In this document: positions 45,062-57,879 of the stretch, one piece after another
How the letters are laid out: each line of letters opens with the position of its first letter
Numbering within the stretch: position 1 is the stretch's first letter
Assembly (NCBI GenBank): GCA_944474755.1
Contig: OX104112.1
Span: forward strand, 64,077,640 to 64,141,639
Source: Limnoperna fortunei
Lineage: Eukaryota > Mollusca > Bivalvia > Mytilida > Modiolidae
Length of the DNA stretch: 64,000 bases
Reading direction: 5' to 3'
The notes under the pieces: model-generated
Database searches by the model: none
What the model saw: only the letters and a program-made list of their open reading frames with translations
Told to the model about the DNA's origin: nothing
Translations under genes and position numbers: made by a program

Positions 45062-45111
45062 AGGGACAGTCTATACTAATATAGTATAGACTGTTAGTAT
45101 AGACTGTCCCT
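45062..45111. repeat. Short perfect inverted repeat
   Basis: agggacagtctatactaa and ttagtatagactgtccct (18 bp, perfect) flank tatagtatagactg, which can itself pair with the left arm. Confidence 0.7.
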
Positions 45112-45433
45112 CTTTATGTGTTAATTTAATAACAAATTATAAACCATCTAATTCTTATTTTACTGATATGTAATTTGTATTAAATCAACATATAAAGTAA
45201 ATTATTACACCTGTTTCACATAGGGCCATTACTGGAAATAAGGGCTCTATTTACAGGGCATGACAAAAAACAGTGCCATTATGGAAATAAAACATCAAGA
45301 TGGCCAATTTAGCAAATATGATGATGTTCTGAACAGTAAACATTAATATTACATATGGTGTGTTAAGTCCTAATTTTGATTGGTTCGTATAGACAATGTC
45401 CTCCCAAAATATTCTGTGTATATATTCTATTTC

Positions 45434-45621
45434 TAAAGCATATTTAAGGCTTGTTATTATTTTTAAAGCATATTTAAGGCATGTTACTATTTATAAAGCA
45501 TATTTAAGGCTTGTTTCTAAAAATAGATCCGGATTGTTCTATTTTTAAAGCATATTTAAGGCATGTTACTATTTATAAAGCATATTTAAGGCTTGTTTCT
45601 AAAAATAGATCCGGATTGTTC
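45434..45621 (+). repeat. Two-level tandem repeat
   Basis: TAAAGCATATTTAAGGC occurs at 45434, 45464, 45494, 45546 and 45576 (30-bp spacing). An 82-bp block that includes two units plus aaaaatagatccggattgtt is itself duplicated (45464 and 45546). Confidence 0.85.
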
Positions 45622-45722
45622 GAATGCTTCTATAATTACTATCAATGAGTCAATATTGTATGATGCAATTTATTATTCTAAATTTAAATAAATAGAGAAA
45701 AATTCATATGTAATATAACAAT

Positions 45723-45825
45723 TAAGGACTTTTTACTCTGTCAATACGTAGTTATATGGACCTGTAGAAAAATATTTCCCCCCACGGTCCATATAACTAC
45801 GTATTGACCTCGTAAAAAGTCCTTA
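45723..45825. mobile_element. Hairpin MITE with arms of about 40 bp
   Basis: taaggactttttactctgtc with aatacgtagttatatggacc, and the inverse ggtccatataactacgtatt with gacctcgtaaaaagtcctta. A loop of about 23 bp includes a run of C. Confidence 0.7.
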
Positions 45826-45929
45826 TTTGATTAATATCTATTCAGGAAAAGAGATATTGCAAAGTTCACATGAGTAAACGTAATATTTAATGTAGTACAT
45901 GTTTTGTTGATTTCTTTATAATGTTTAGT

Positions 45930-46460
45930 TGTGCATACTCTACCGTGATTTTGATTGCTCCAAATACGTCGTTTTCAAGTTATAATCGCTCTCGTTAAAG
46001 GATCTGGAAATTGTAACTCTGATCACGTGACGTCATAAAAAATTTAGGGCACTGTATAGTTTAAAAAGACGACGCAAATCGAAATCTGTGCTGTGTTGTG
46101 CCGGGGTGCAAAGCTAAATCTAAAAATAAAATTTATGGAAAGGTAGTCAAGTTTTATTCCGTTTTATGCTTTACACGCTGTTAAAAGACGGTGCGTAGAG
46201 GAAAGGGCCCTAAATAAAATCACGTGATACCATAAATAACGTGATAAGATACATCTAACTACCTATCTTGAAAACGGCGTATTGTGAAGGGGGTATGGGA
46301 CCTTGACCATTTCAGTAGATAATACAATGGTAGGTCTTGTGGACGCGGCTCCTTTGAAACCGTTCGACAAACTGCTTTATTATATTTGGTAGAATTTATT
46401 ATTATAATATGTAGATGTGCATAATATACCGTCATTTTTATTCGTCAATTTTCCACAAGT
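45930..46460 (+). repeat. Second locus of the tandem repeat seen at 13480-14400
   Basis: gtgcatactctaccgtgatt, gggaccttgaccatttcagt, acaatggtaggtcttgtgg and gtagatgtgcataatatacc match the 13.5-14.4 kb units. Confidence 0.6.
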
Positions 46461-46469
46461 TTGCAAATT

Positions 46470-47630
46470 CCAACGAAGTTTCATACTGTAATTCGCTTAG
46501 ATCTTTCCCAAATACCAATCCAAATAATTCTAATCTTACATGTTTATTATGTTTCCCCCTAAATAAATGTATCTCAAGCAAAACTTTGCAATTTTAGTTT
46601 CTCACACCTCTTAAGTAATTGGATATCGCAGAGTCGGGGACATTTGGCTTCATGTATGTGTAGCAATATTGCCCTTGTTTGACTCGGAAAACATGAAAAC
46701 ATTCTAGTATGAAAAGAGGTAGTATAGTAAGTTGGTTAATAAAAGTATGTAATCGGCGTCGGGCCATTATAGCAAGACTCTGCCATTATTCCTTATCTTA
46801 GACATATAAGCGGGCCATCATGAAAACATAATACTATGATACAGTTTATAGAAACTAAGAATTTACATAATAAAACTGTAGGCGTTCTTACCATTTTCCG
46901 ATGGCATATACTGTATAATTTCTTCATTTTGATAACTTATCCATTATCTTGTTAACTTTTTTGTGTTAAATGTCTAACATTCTATTATTGTTAATATATA
47001 GTTTGTTTAAATAACACTGAATAATAACGAGAATAACATATCTGGTCTTTGTAGTTCTTTTCTATTGTGTACAATGTTGAATTCATTTTAGGTATATAGG
47101 CTTAATGTTGGAGTGAATATTGTGAAAAACCATTGACGATAGTAGGATATTTTAAGTTATGTACGTTTAACCGTAGTTAAGGAGATATTAACACCTGAAG
47201 TGCACCGATGACGCTCTGAATGGTATACAAGGGGGCACTCTATATCTACGGATGATCGTGTGTAACGTATTTATCTCCGGTTTTAGTTCAAAATTTAGAA
47301 AAGAGACTTTTAGGTACTTTGTCAACGCAAAGGCGGACGTTACAGTAACGTTTTCTTCATTATCTATTAAAGTTTGATTGAAACTTGAAGAAAATGACGC
47401 TTTTTTACAAGTGTAGGTTACTACCTTCTGTAAAACCCTGCGGTTCTTGAAAAAACTGCTTTTGTTGGATTTAAACAGACGTTTCAAAATTTAATTTTGG
47501 CGCCTGGTATGTATTGGTTGACGTCGTTTTTTGTCGAACTGAATTTCTTTCGTAAATGGTACAAATGACGCAAACTAGTCTGTACTCGTTGCATCATCCA
47601 ATTAAAACGCATGTAACAAGAACTTTGTGG
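46470..47630. other. Intergenic, nothing firm
   Basis: A 99-codon minus-strand frame at 47188-47487 shows no known motif. Confidence 0.35.
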
Positions 47631-47639
47631 TTAAATAAC

Positions 47640-47950
47640 AACGTTCTTAAGCGTTCTGATTGGATGTCTGAGACAATAGAGTCTAAAATAATGGAGAGAC
47701 TATAGGATATAGCGATAGAAAAGTTACTGGTTACGGAAGAAAGAGGTGCGTTTGGGAAAGTCTGTGTGATCTTCCACTCGTGATATAAAACAAAAAATGT
47801 GTATGCCATTTCTGCTGCGCTTCACTCGCGAAAATACATAAAATTCCTTTCACTGGTGGACGATCACCCGGTCTTTCCCAAAAACGTTTGTAAGAACCTT
47901 GTAATCTTTTGTTTCTTTTTTCTGCTAAAAAAATAAAACACATTTTGACC
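47640..47950. repeat. Repeat related to 29960-30260
   Basis: See the 29960-30260 entry. The best-conserved strings are ttcactcgcgaaaatacat and gtctttcccaaaaa. Confidence 0.4.
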
Positions 47951-47959
47951 TTTTGTCCA

Positions 47960-50080
47960 AGATTTCAGCATTATGGAAATCATACGCATCTTACGTAATA
48001 TTGTGCAACTAACGGATAGCAACAACTGGGTATATGACTTAGCCCGGGTATATTGGTTTTGTAAAGACGTGTAACTTACCAATCAAATCCAAGAATAATA
48101 CTCATACGGGTGTATTTATGCATAAATAATCCTTTTATTTTAGTGTATTTTTTAGTTAAGCTCTCTTGCTGTTGGTCTGATATACAATCATACATCATGT
48201 GGCTCATTCCATCTTTATTATAAATAGAAACACATTTAGAATATTATCTTCATCTTTTCCAGTGTGTATAGATAATGCACAATTTAAGAAATAAATATTG
48301 TTGCAATTATACCTAAAAAATGAAAATGAAATATTACCTGTATTTTACCTATATACAATATGGGTTATAAATAAAAAATGTATAATTTTTTTTGTTTTTT
48401 TCATTTTCGCGTTTTATTCCTCTTTTATTAGATAAGATATTTTGGGGAGAAGAACACCATACCCCATGGTTAAGTTGTATGTTCGTATATATGCAATAAA
48501 TTGCACATTATGTATCTATTGCCGTTCATTTATCATTTGATACCGGATGGTACGAATAACTTAATGGAACTGTAAATTTAATGATTGCTTGGTATTTATA
48601 CTTTTTCATTGAATATAACGGAGCACCATGTGATAACGGCCTTCTAGGTATTTGCGCGTATTGGAAAATGTTAATATTAATTGCTTTCGCTGAGGCACCA
48701 AGTTTCGTTGAGTAATAAGAGACCCCTTAAAACGAGCGAAATAATTTTAGATATATTCCATAAATTTTCGGACTTTTTTCGAAAATTTAGAAAGCCTAAA
48801 GGGTATCCAAGAAAACACACAAACACCAATAAAATAGTGCAGAGATGGGCTTTGCACTATCATCTAAGAAAACCAGACAATACATTTAAGAAATTATCTA
48901 ATATATTTATTGCCAAAACTATAATAAGACACTGCTTTTTAAATAATCTCTAATATCAAAATATCAAAATTCTATTGAATAATACATCCACAGTTTTTGC
49001 TACAGTTCGGAGCAGCCAAATATTAAATAAAAAAACTAATTTCCTCTCCCTTGGTCAAAGTTCATTTATAGAGCCGTTGTCATACGAAAAGTATCTCGAC
49101 TGACAGATTAATGATGGAGTAAGTTGTGGTAGGGCCAATAAAAATTGTAACTACATTAGAAAACAAAATTGCATTTGGATGTGTTAGTTTAAAATAAAGC
49201 AATTAGGTTCCTTGAGAATAAATAACAGGATTTCCACTTATTGCAATAAAAAAGAAAACTTGCCGGTATTAAATGGTCTTAAAATTTAACGTCTAACTAA
49301 TTTGTCTTTAGAGAATTAGCAAATTTGATGAAAAACTATTTACTGGTAGTTAAAATATGAAAGGTCCAATTGCGCAGCATTTTGACCTTGGCCGCAACTT
49401 TCTTTATATTGAATTGACTATTAAATAAATAAAATGAAAGAACAAACAAACCGATATCATTTAAAATACTGACCTTTTGATCTGTGCATATATTATGCTT
49501 CAAAAACTAAGAGTTAATTACAATTAATCATTTCATTTACATGAAAAATGAAAAAAAATCAACAACAAAAAACAAGTTAAAAGGAATTCCCTTTATTTTG
49601 TGGTAGTTATTTTCTTTTTTTTTTCAAATATCACATCAAACCGTAAAATTCTTCCTACCAGCTTAGAACCATGGTTAAACCCAACTAACAAAAAGCTTCT
49701 TAATGATTGCCATTAATGCAAAATAGTGGTCAGAAAAAAATGAAAAGGAGGGATTTCGTGGGATCCATATAAAAGTACTTATTTACGTATATAAATAGTT
49801 ATTGTTGAATAATTTTCTTTGATAATTCCGTTTGTCTTTTCTTATTTATATTGGATGGTACCGCCCACCCAGTTGGCTATTTATTTGTCAAAGCAGCGGA
49901 TTTTTGAAGCATCAGAAATATACAGGGTTAACACCAATATTGATATATGTATACATATAAAGCCCAACGCTGTTAGAATAAGATTTTAATACTGTCGATT
50001 TTTTTCTTACTCTCACATGTGACACCCAATCGCCTGCATTATGTCTAGCGCTCTAGCTCTTTAGCTGTATATAAAAAGAG
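47960..50080. other. Intergenic
   Basis: The 90-codon frame at 48681-48953 (rich in Lys, Phe and His) has no domain that I recognise. No clear repeat. Confidence 0.35.
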
Positions 50081-50089
50081 TCTAAAGGA

Positions 50090-50700
50090 AGCAATTCAAT
50101 TACACCTTAAACTTTCGCATAGTTGTAACTGAACTTGAACTTTCTCTATATTATTTTTTTATATTAGCTAAGTGATGATGAGTATTCGCTTGGTTTTGTT
50201 TAAATATTCTACTGCAATGTTATACAAAAACTACCAAGGTGAAAAAAACGCCAGACGCGCGTTTCGTCTATTCAAGACTTATCTGTGGTATTCAAATTTA
50301 AATGTTTAAGTTATTCTTCATATGACATGATTGGGGGATGGAATAATGCAAGTCCACTGGGATTGTGTAAATACACAATACAGGTAGTTCTAAATATAAT
50401 ATAAAGGGTCTAAAGGAAGCTACCAACCAGGTCACTTATGACGTATCAGATCGACAAACATGACGATGCAACACAAACAAATAATAACAGTCTAGGAGAT
50501 TATGGAACGATACAAATGACGATGTTTCCATAAAAATAAAGACACATTTCAACCAACTAATGGCCTTCTTCAATGTCAGTATAAATAAATTACGACAACA
50601 AATCTCATCGCTATAACTGAATTTGAACTTTATATTTTTTTAATATTAGCTACGTGTTGGCGAGTTTTCACTTGGCTTTATTTATACATTTTAAGGTGTT
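50090..50700 (+). repeat. Duplicated repeat with 'ccagacgcgcgtttcgtcta'
   Basis: ggtctaaaggaagc and taactgaa(c/t)ttgaacttt...atattagcta(a/c)gtg occur at 50080-50190 and again at 50400-50680. At 50250, cgccagacgcgcgtttcgtc with tattcaagacttatctg is an element I associate with Mytilus-type bivalve genomes. Confidence 0.5.
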
Positions 50701-50709
50701 CTTATTGAA

Positions 50710-53700
50710 GTTTATTCGTGTAATTTCAGTGTAACTAAACCGCAATTCGAACTCCAATACAAGCAATTCAGTGTTTTAATTACCTCATGTATCTTTACAG
50801 TAAAATCAACTGTAAAAAAAAGAAAAAACTAGAGTTCTCTTTCTTTATTCCGCTAGGGGCACTGAGCTGTGAATGGTCAGTCAATGGTCAACGCACGTTG
50901 TTAATATTTACGCACACAGACTTGACAACGGTAAGACCTATTACAATTTACATACAACTTTGTATTTCAAATATCGTAATATTATTTTTTATAAATAATT
51001 ATAATAATTTATGTGCACAATTATTCAATATCTATACACATCTTCATTTATATTATTGTTTATATTATTTTTAATGTGGACAAACAACAGGTAAAATCAT
51101 TAAGGTGGTAATAAACACAATAAGGTTGGAAGCTTGTAAATATTATTATATGGAGAGATAAGAAAATACGTCTCGGTTTTAATTTATTATCGTTTTCTTT
51201 TCACTTAATATTCTAGAAATATATCTGCAAATATTTTTATTTTCCAGTAGATTCATATGAGCATAGACATAATTACATGTTATTATGTCTCTGTTATGAA
51301 TAAATATTTGTACTTTGTTGGAGAAATTTGTAATGTCGCGTACGAGGTGTGTGTGTGTGTGTTTGGCCCGGGGGAGGCAGGTAATTGATACACGAAATTA
51401 TATTTTGAAAGCAGGTAGCTTAAAATTAGAAATGTCTTAATAAGTTTTAAAATGCAAATACAATAGAAAAGAGCGAGAAAAATAAATCTTTGTAATAAAA
51501 AAAGTCACTTCTTTTATTACAAAATTACAATAGATATGGGGGTCTGTCTTAGGACATCGGTCATGTCGAGACTAGTCAATTAGTTATATTAACACAGTGG
51601 GTTTAATTACATTAAAGCCAAAAGAACAATTAAATTAAGCCTAATCTCATAATCCGATAATTGGGGTACGATAATATAAGCGTCAAACTCAAAAACAAAA
51701 AGAAAGTTCAATATTGAATTACTTTCATAAATTTGAAATTCATAGCATGTTGTTTGTTGTCAAATTTCACATCATGGCAATAGTCCTATGACATATCGTT
51801 GTCTTAAGTCGATTAATCGAAAACCTCTTAAATTATGTCATAATTTTCATCCTCACTTTAGGACAACAAATTTAATGACATGACCATCATAGGATGATCC
51901 TAACTGAACATAACTGCCAATCTTAGCCCCTTCAAACTCCCCACGAACCACGTGACTGGGATTTCAAAACGGCAATAATGTTGTTCATAAATCTATAATG
52001 TTATGAAGACATCATACAAAGGGACCATTGTTGATTTAACCTAGAACCAGTATACATATGATACTAACAAATAAGCAGGGAATTATAATATTAACTAACT
52101 ATAAATAATATAGTTTACCAGGTCGATATAGTATGTATGAATGTAGCGAATTAGTTTCCGTTTTTGTATAAATGATTTAATTTTCTAATTTGACCACTTT
52201 CCGGTTAACTGTCAGATTGTATAAATACAGATATGTTTACCTCTCTTTCTTAATTTTAATATTTTTTTTAATAATTTCACCAATTTTATTAATTAAAATT
52301 CTTTGGGGTGTGTCAATAAACAATACCCACTGATTACAAGTAAATTTCAGGTCAAATTTGGATATGACTCGTCAGGTGAAAAAATAGCTCGGATTTAAGG
52401 GCACTCACATCTTATGGTGAAAATTGTATTTATGGTCCTCTAGGGGCAGTAATGATTTATACCCCCTGTTATATTATATATCCTTGTTTGCACTGAAATC
52501 GAAATCGGATATTTTACAGATATGTAGAAATCTATGGATCAAATGTACACTTGTTCTTTCATATTTCTTCAGACATCTCCCTTTATTGAAAAATTAAATA
52601 GCATTTTTCTTTTCGATCAAAATACAAAATAAACAAGTGTGGATGAGAATTGAATATTTGTTATAAATACCACTAACCGACATTTATTCAAAAGGTGTAC
52701 TTACTCGCTCTTTATGTATATTCCTACACTTGTAATCTTCAAAGCAAATTATTTACATCAGATTCGAATTATAAAATACACACTGCAATGGAGGATATCT
52801 CCTTAATTATGTATTGTCTTATTTGCTCTAATTTGATTATTAAACATAGGTCCCGGATTTGCATAATTAGCAACATTTATTGACATGCTATAAGTCGACT
52901 ATCTTGTTTATTCTCGTTAGTATCGATTCACTTGTGACATCGTGTAGGCTGTGTGTTTATGTATCAATGTCGTTAGAATAATATATAAAATTCATTCTCC
53001 GGGAATAATAATACGCAAAGAAGCCAGTCAGGAAAAAGGAGTGTGAGCTGGATGTGTTTGGTTGGAAACATCCGTATAACGTCCTACAGGATCAGACATT
53101 TGTATACTATTCGTTGACCTTCCTATAGATAATAAAGGTTTGTAAGGATGTACGTATGTATTTGATATCTAAATTGTAGCGAGTCAGTAAAGATGATATG
53201 GGATTACGATATTTTTAGTTGCAATTGCTGCAGTGTTTCATTTAAGTAAATCTATTACCATTTGTAATGACATACATACAAATGCATTTTGTAATTTTGT
53301 TTGTGATTCAGTTATGGTGTCGTGATATACATATAAGCATTTGGCGTCTTAAATTATTGTGTAAATGGCTATCAGTTAAAATTTTAGAATTTTAGGTTGT
53401 ATTCCGGGTTAAGTATTTTGTAAACATTTGCTTTTGATTTGTCAGTCGAGTTTTATTTGTGTAGTTACTAATATAGACCACGTGTTAATATGTTCTTTTT
53501 TAACAGACTTTAAATAAGGTCAGGTATCTAACTAAATATTAAGACCACTGAGATTAGACACTTATCATGGTATCACAAGACACCGCAGAATTGGACTGTG
53601 TTCGCTCTACATCACCTTTACATTATTTTATGAGAATTCTTAGTTTAACAATTCCGGGTACCAGAAAGTAGTCACAAGTATTGTATCAAAACTGATGTTT

Positions 53701-53745
53701 GTTTTTATCTTCGTTTTGGTGAAAAAGTATTTCAACACCAATGTT
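50710..53745. other. Intergenic with a possible promoter near 52.98 kb
   Basis: At 52981-52989 atatataaa is followed about 30-40 bp later by agccagtcagg and then 100 bp of less AT-rich sequence. A short (TG)n lies at 51349-51362. No coding exon was identified. Confidence 0.3.
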
Positions 53746-53755
53746 ACGGAAGCAT

Positions 53756-53829
53756 TAGTCCGAGAATCCTCTGCCGTCCAACGCTTTTACGCAAAAAAAA
53801 GCGTTGGACGGCAGAGGATTCTCGGACTA
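53756..53829. mobile_element. MITE family C, copy 1 (74 bp, 9-bp target duplication)
   Basis: Starts TAGTCCGAGAATCCTCTGCC and ends with the inverse; arms of at least 32 bp to ...caacgctttt. Flanked by CGGAAGCAT at 53747-53755 and 53830-53838. Confidence 0.85.
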
Positions 53830-53839
53830 CGGAAGCATC

Positions 53840-55860
53840 AGATTTCGCCCATTTCGATGAAGTAAGCACTCTACTCCTATCAGCTTCAGTGTGACTTCAA
53901 TTAAAATTAACCTTTCAATGGCTCTCCATGTTTGCTTAAGATTTTATTTTAATTATATTGGGTTCACTTTGATGTACAAGAACGCATGCCAAATACCTTT
54001 TGAAATCATCTCCTGAAAAATAAAAATGAACATGTTCGTTGAGAAAATCTCGGTCTATATCTATATAGAAATGAAAACTCTTTCATTTCGCCGTTGTAGT
54101 AAAATAAGATCCATTACATGTCAACATTAGAAGTTACTGATACTGAATTTTATTCTCGTAAACTACATACATAGTTACAGAGATGAGAAAATACAATAAA
54201 TACAAGAAAACTTTTGATGCAAAGCATCAGTTCGCCGCCGATTTATTCTACATTCTGCACGCATTTGTCAAAGTGATTTCTAAAAACAAGGCATTTGAAC
54301 GTATTCACTATAAGTTTCTATGTAAAGCTAAGCCCTGCTGTTGGGGCTAGTTTCAATTTCCATTTTCTAAATTTGTGCACATATAATCTTTTGTCATATA
54401 ATAAATCATAAATACACTTGAATTAAAACTAATATTCACGTGGTTCAATTAAATTATTGACATAAAATGTATTTAATCTTACAAATATCGGCATACTCCG
54501 GAATTGTCTACACAAAATAGCCTTTTATTCTGGTTTCCGATTTTTCAAAGCTACGCTCGTCGATAGAGCTATCAACGAAAGACTTAGTACCAGGATAAAA
54601 ATGGTCTCCCTATATTATTACCTTCCGTAAATAGAATACTAAAAAAGTTACACGAAACTTTGATATCACAAAAGCAATTTTGAAGTCGAACCTCATACAC
54701 TATCTTTATTTTTCACTCAAGTTAAATGATTAACATTCTTGTAACCACATTCTGTTCATTAATGGTAACTAAGTGTACTTAAAAATATGTTTTCATTTAT
54801 CCATCGTTAGCAACGAAAGTGCATGATAATAAGAAATACAAATTATAGTTACACTTGAGTGAAAACGTGTTTTATATAAACAATGTTATTATATCGATGA
54901 GTAACAATAGTTTAACCCGGAGGACTGATAATTTTAATAAACCTTTTCAGTTTTATCTAGAACAACATTATTTTTACAGGTGAATAGCTCGTGGAATTTC
55001 AGAAATATTTACATTTCGACGTAAGTGTGTAGGTAACAATTTCTCTCTGTCTTTTATGAAGTACAATACGGTTAATGACAGTCAAATTTGAATTAAAATA
55101 GAAAAATAGCTTATTTAAAATTGAGCGTAATTGAACTTGTTTTGTATATTTGATTAAGAATTTTCAGCTTGCACTAGGAAAGAAAATTGAACAAAATGGC
55201 AATAATTTAATAATAGTATTTGTTCTCGTAGGAAATGCATGAATATACAAAACATTCAGTGAAGAGAAAATAAAACAAAATAAAGATAAATGGGGGTAGG
55301 TAAAGTTCCATCTGTGTTGACACCCTGGGGGTCTATGTATTCAGTTGACAATCAACAAAAATTAAAAATAAATAGTTTATTGTATATATAAATTACAGAA
55401 CGCGCGGATATTTTTTTTATAAATATACATTTTTTGTAGTAATTCTACTCTATTATTTCTTACACAGCAGAATTTGTGGACATCCATTTCATTATATGTC
55501 AAATAGACTATTAATGTGGATTAAAGCTTTAAGTACGGCTTTTAAAGTTCACATTTTATTGTCTGTACATTGCGTTTACCATAAAATATTTGGACTCAAA
55601 TTTACAATAAGAAATTGCCATGAGCTTTAATATATAACAATAGGATTCGTTATGGTTGGTTTCTCTTGACACGGTTTAAATTTAGATCTAAAAACTGTAA
55701 GGGTTTTTATTGTGTTGTATTGTTTGTATAAAGTTTGGAATTATCATTTCCGCAATTGTTTTAACGGGAAGCCTTAGCTGCTTCGCCTGTATGATGATAT
55801 TTCGTCACTATATGCCGATATTGTTATTATTTAAGGTTAACTACAACAATATTCTCAAAA
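53840..55860. other. Intergenic with one exon-like micro-segment
   Basis: 54980-55020 is bounded by tatttttacag and gac|gtaagtgtg, a good acceptor and donor, and could be a 41-bp UTR exon. No other support. Confidence 0.25.
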
Positions 55861-55869
55861 TCGAAAAAT

Positions 55870-56830
55870 AATCTGGTCTAACGTTCTCGTGCGACGAATG
55901 TTGGAATTCCCACATAGAGGAAGTCGTATCGAAACGGCCAATTCGAGGTTAAATATTATTCGGAAATTAAAATTTAAAGTAGATAGGCGGTCACTCGAAC
56001 AAAAGTATTTCAGTTATGTAAGACCTATCTTAGAATATGCAGACGTGATATGGGATTACATGTATATGAAAGACAAGTCTAAACAAATTAATTGCGAAGC
56101 AGCCCGAATAGTTACCGGTGCAACAAAGTTGACTAGCATAAAACTTCTCTTTCGTGAATGTGGGTGGGAAACCCTAGAAACACGGCGAAAAAATCCTAAA
56201 CTCTTGCTGTTCCACAAAATTGTACATCAAGATACTCCAGCTTATCTCTCAAACCTAATACCAGATCGTTTTCAAGATGTTCACCAATATCAAACACGAA
56301 ATTCTTAACATATTGTACCACTTCCAGCCCGCACATCTTTTTATTCTAATAGTTTTCGTCCATCCTCCATTAAATTGTGGAACTAACTCCGTGCGAATAT
56401 TAAAAATAATAGCTCTGTAAATTGCTTAAAAACGTTCCTTAACCCAAAACGTGCAATTCCCTCATATTTTTATACTGGTCAGATCCTAGTCCGAGAATCC
56501 TCTGCCGTCCAACGCTTTTTTTTTCTTTTTTTTTTTGCGTGGGACGCAAAAAAAAAGAAAAAAAACGTTGGACGGCAGAGGATTCTCGGACTAGTCAGAT
56601 CCTACACGCAAGAATTCGCACTTAAAGCAGCTCGTTGGAAAGAACACCTTTTAAAGAAGAATTTGGAGTTAGATCCCTTTTGTAAAAGTAAACGAATCGA
56701 GTCTTCCGAACATTTCATACTTATATGCCCATTATATAAACGTTTAAGAAATACTTTGTTTACTACTATATCTGGAACAATAAACACAAACAAACTTACT
56801 ACACGGTAATTCAGATTTAACAGACGTAGA
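55870..56830 (+). pseudogene. LINE reverse transcriptase C-terminal region, plus strand
   Basis: 55889-56308 encodes ETANSRLNIIRKLKFKVDRR, FSYVRPILEYADVIWD, NCEAARIVTGATKLTSIKLL, FRECGWETLETRRKNPKLLL, then a stop after HQYQTRNS. It continues as PARTSFYSNSFRPSSIKLWN. Past the inserted MITE (56487-56593) it resumes and ends KRIESSEHFILICPLYKRLR, the usual E-H-F-x-L-x-C-P-L-Y tail. Truncated, with stops. Confidence 0.75.
56487..56593. mobile_element. MITE family C, copy 2 (107 bp, 9-bp target duplication), inside the LINE
   Basis: The same TAGTCCGAGAATCCTCTGCC ends as copy 1, a longer T/A-rich centre (cttttttttttttgcgtggg and inverse), flanked by GTCAGATCC at 56478-56486 and 56594-56602. Confidence 0.88.
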
Positions 56831-56839
56831 CAATGTCGT

Positions 56840-57615
56840 AATTTTTTTAACTGTCCATGAATTCATTATAAAAACAAAAAGATTTGCATATTAAAATGTT
56901 GCTCGTGGATAATATCTAATTAACTGCTTATAAAAATTATACAAGTCCAGTATATAGGCTTGGTCACCTTATATATATTTTTCAAACATAAATGTATTGT
57001 ATTATTAGTCTTTATTCATGTAAATATAAATAATTAATCCATCTTGTCAAATAGAACATAGTTAAAATTCATCAGGAGAGGAATTTGAATACGTGGCTAT
57101 CCACTTGTTTTCCGATCCTCTATTTGTATTTATGCTTGTATGTATGTTATTGTTGTAATATTCTCTGAATAAAATATTGTTTACACTAATCGAAAAACAG
57201 CCAATTGTGCGAATATAGTAATCTCGATGGAGAACATTTTTTTTTTGTAGTTAATACTTAAAAATAAACTTAAACATTAGAATAAACTCAACAATTTAAT
57301 TTGTGTAATTTTACATTTTTGATAAAACACAAACCTGGGACTAATAAATTTATTATATTTTGTTCCTGTACGAACTTAGTGTTAAGCAGAGTGATATATC
57401 ACGTCAAGTGATTTCTTCTTCCTTCTTTTATAAATATTTTTTAGCCAATCAGGTCAGTCTTTTTACAGTTTTATGTGAATTTCGCTATTTATATGATGAT
57501 ACTGTTATCAATATTCAATGATACTTCGGTATTATATGTCAAAAATGAAATTTCATGAAATAATTACGACATCTTTTCACATTATTCTTGTTTTATTCAT
57601 TTGCTAAGTTCCATT
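56840..57615. other. Intergenic, nothing recognised
   Basis: AT-rich, no support for genes. Confidence 0.4.
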
Positions 57616-57624
57616 TTGATGTTT

Positions 57625-57870
57625 GTTTGAATGAAGTTTAACGCCACTTTCAGGATTTTTTAAGCTATATCATGGCGTCTAGTTTTATTAGGGGAGGAAG
57701 CCGGAGTACCCGGAGAAAACCTCGAACTTCAGTAGGAAAAGTGGCAATCCTTATCAATTAAGATTGAAGAAGAGTACACCCTGCCCGCAGTAAGACTCCA
57801 ATCCGCAGCCTTTGTGTTTGACGAACTGCCTTAATCACTCGGCCACTGACATGACTGAGGCCTTCAATTC
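57625..57870 (-). repeat. tRNA-derived SINE, near full length
   Basis: On the minus strand: gtcagtggccgagtgattaa ggc (A box, tRNA-Ser/Leu-like), ggctgcggattggagtctta (B-box region), then ggattgccacttttcctac, ttttctccgggtactccggc, ttcctcccctaataaaacta and gcgttaaacttcattc. It is the best copy for defining the family. Confidence 0.75.
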
Positions 57871-57879
57871 TATTTTGAG

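Noticed and set aside
47188..47487. 99-codon minus-strand frame
   Set aside because: No domain or exon context; neighbours repeat-like DNA.
48681..48953. 90-codon frame rich in Lys, Phe and His
   Set aside because: No recognisable motif, no exon signals and no duplicate; considered and left out as a gene.
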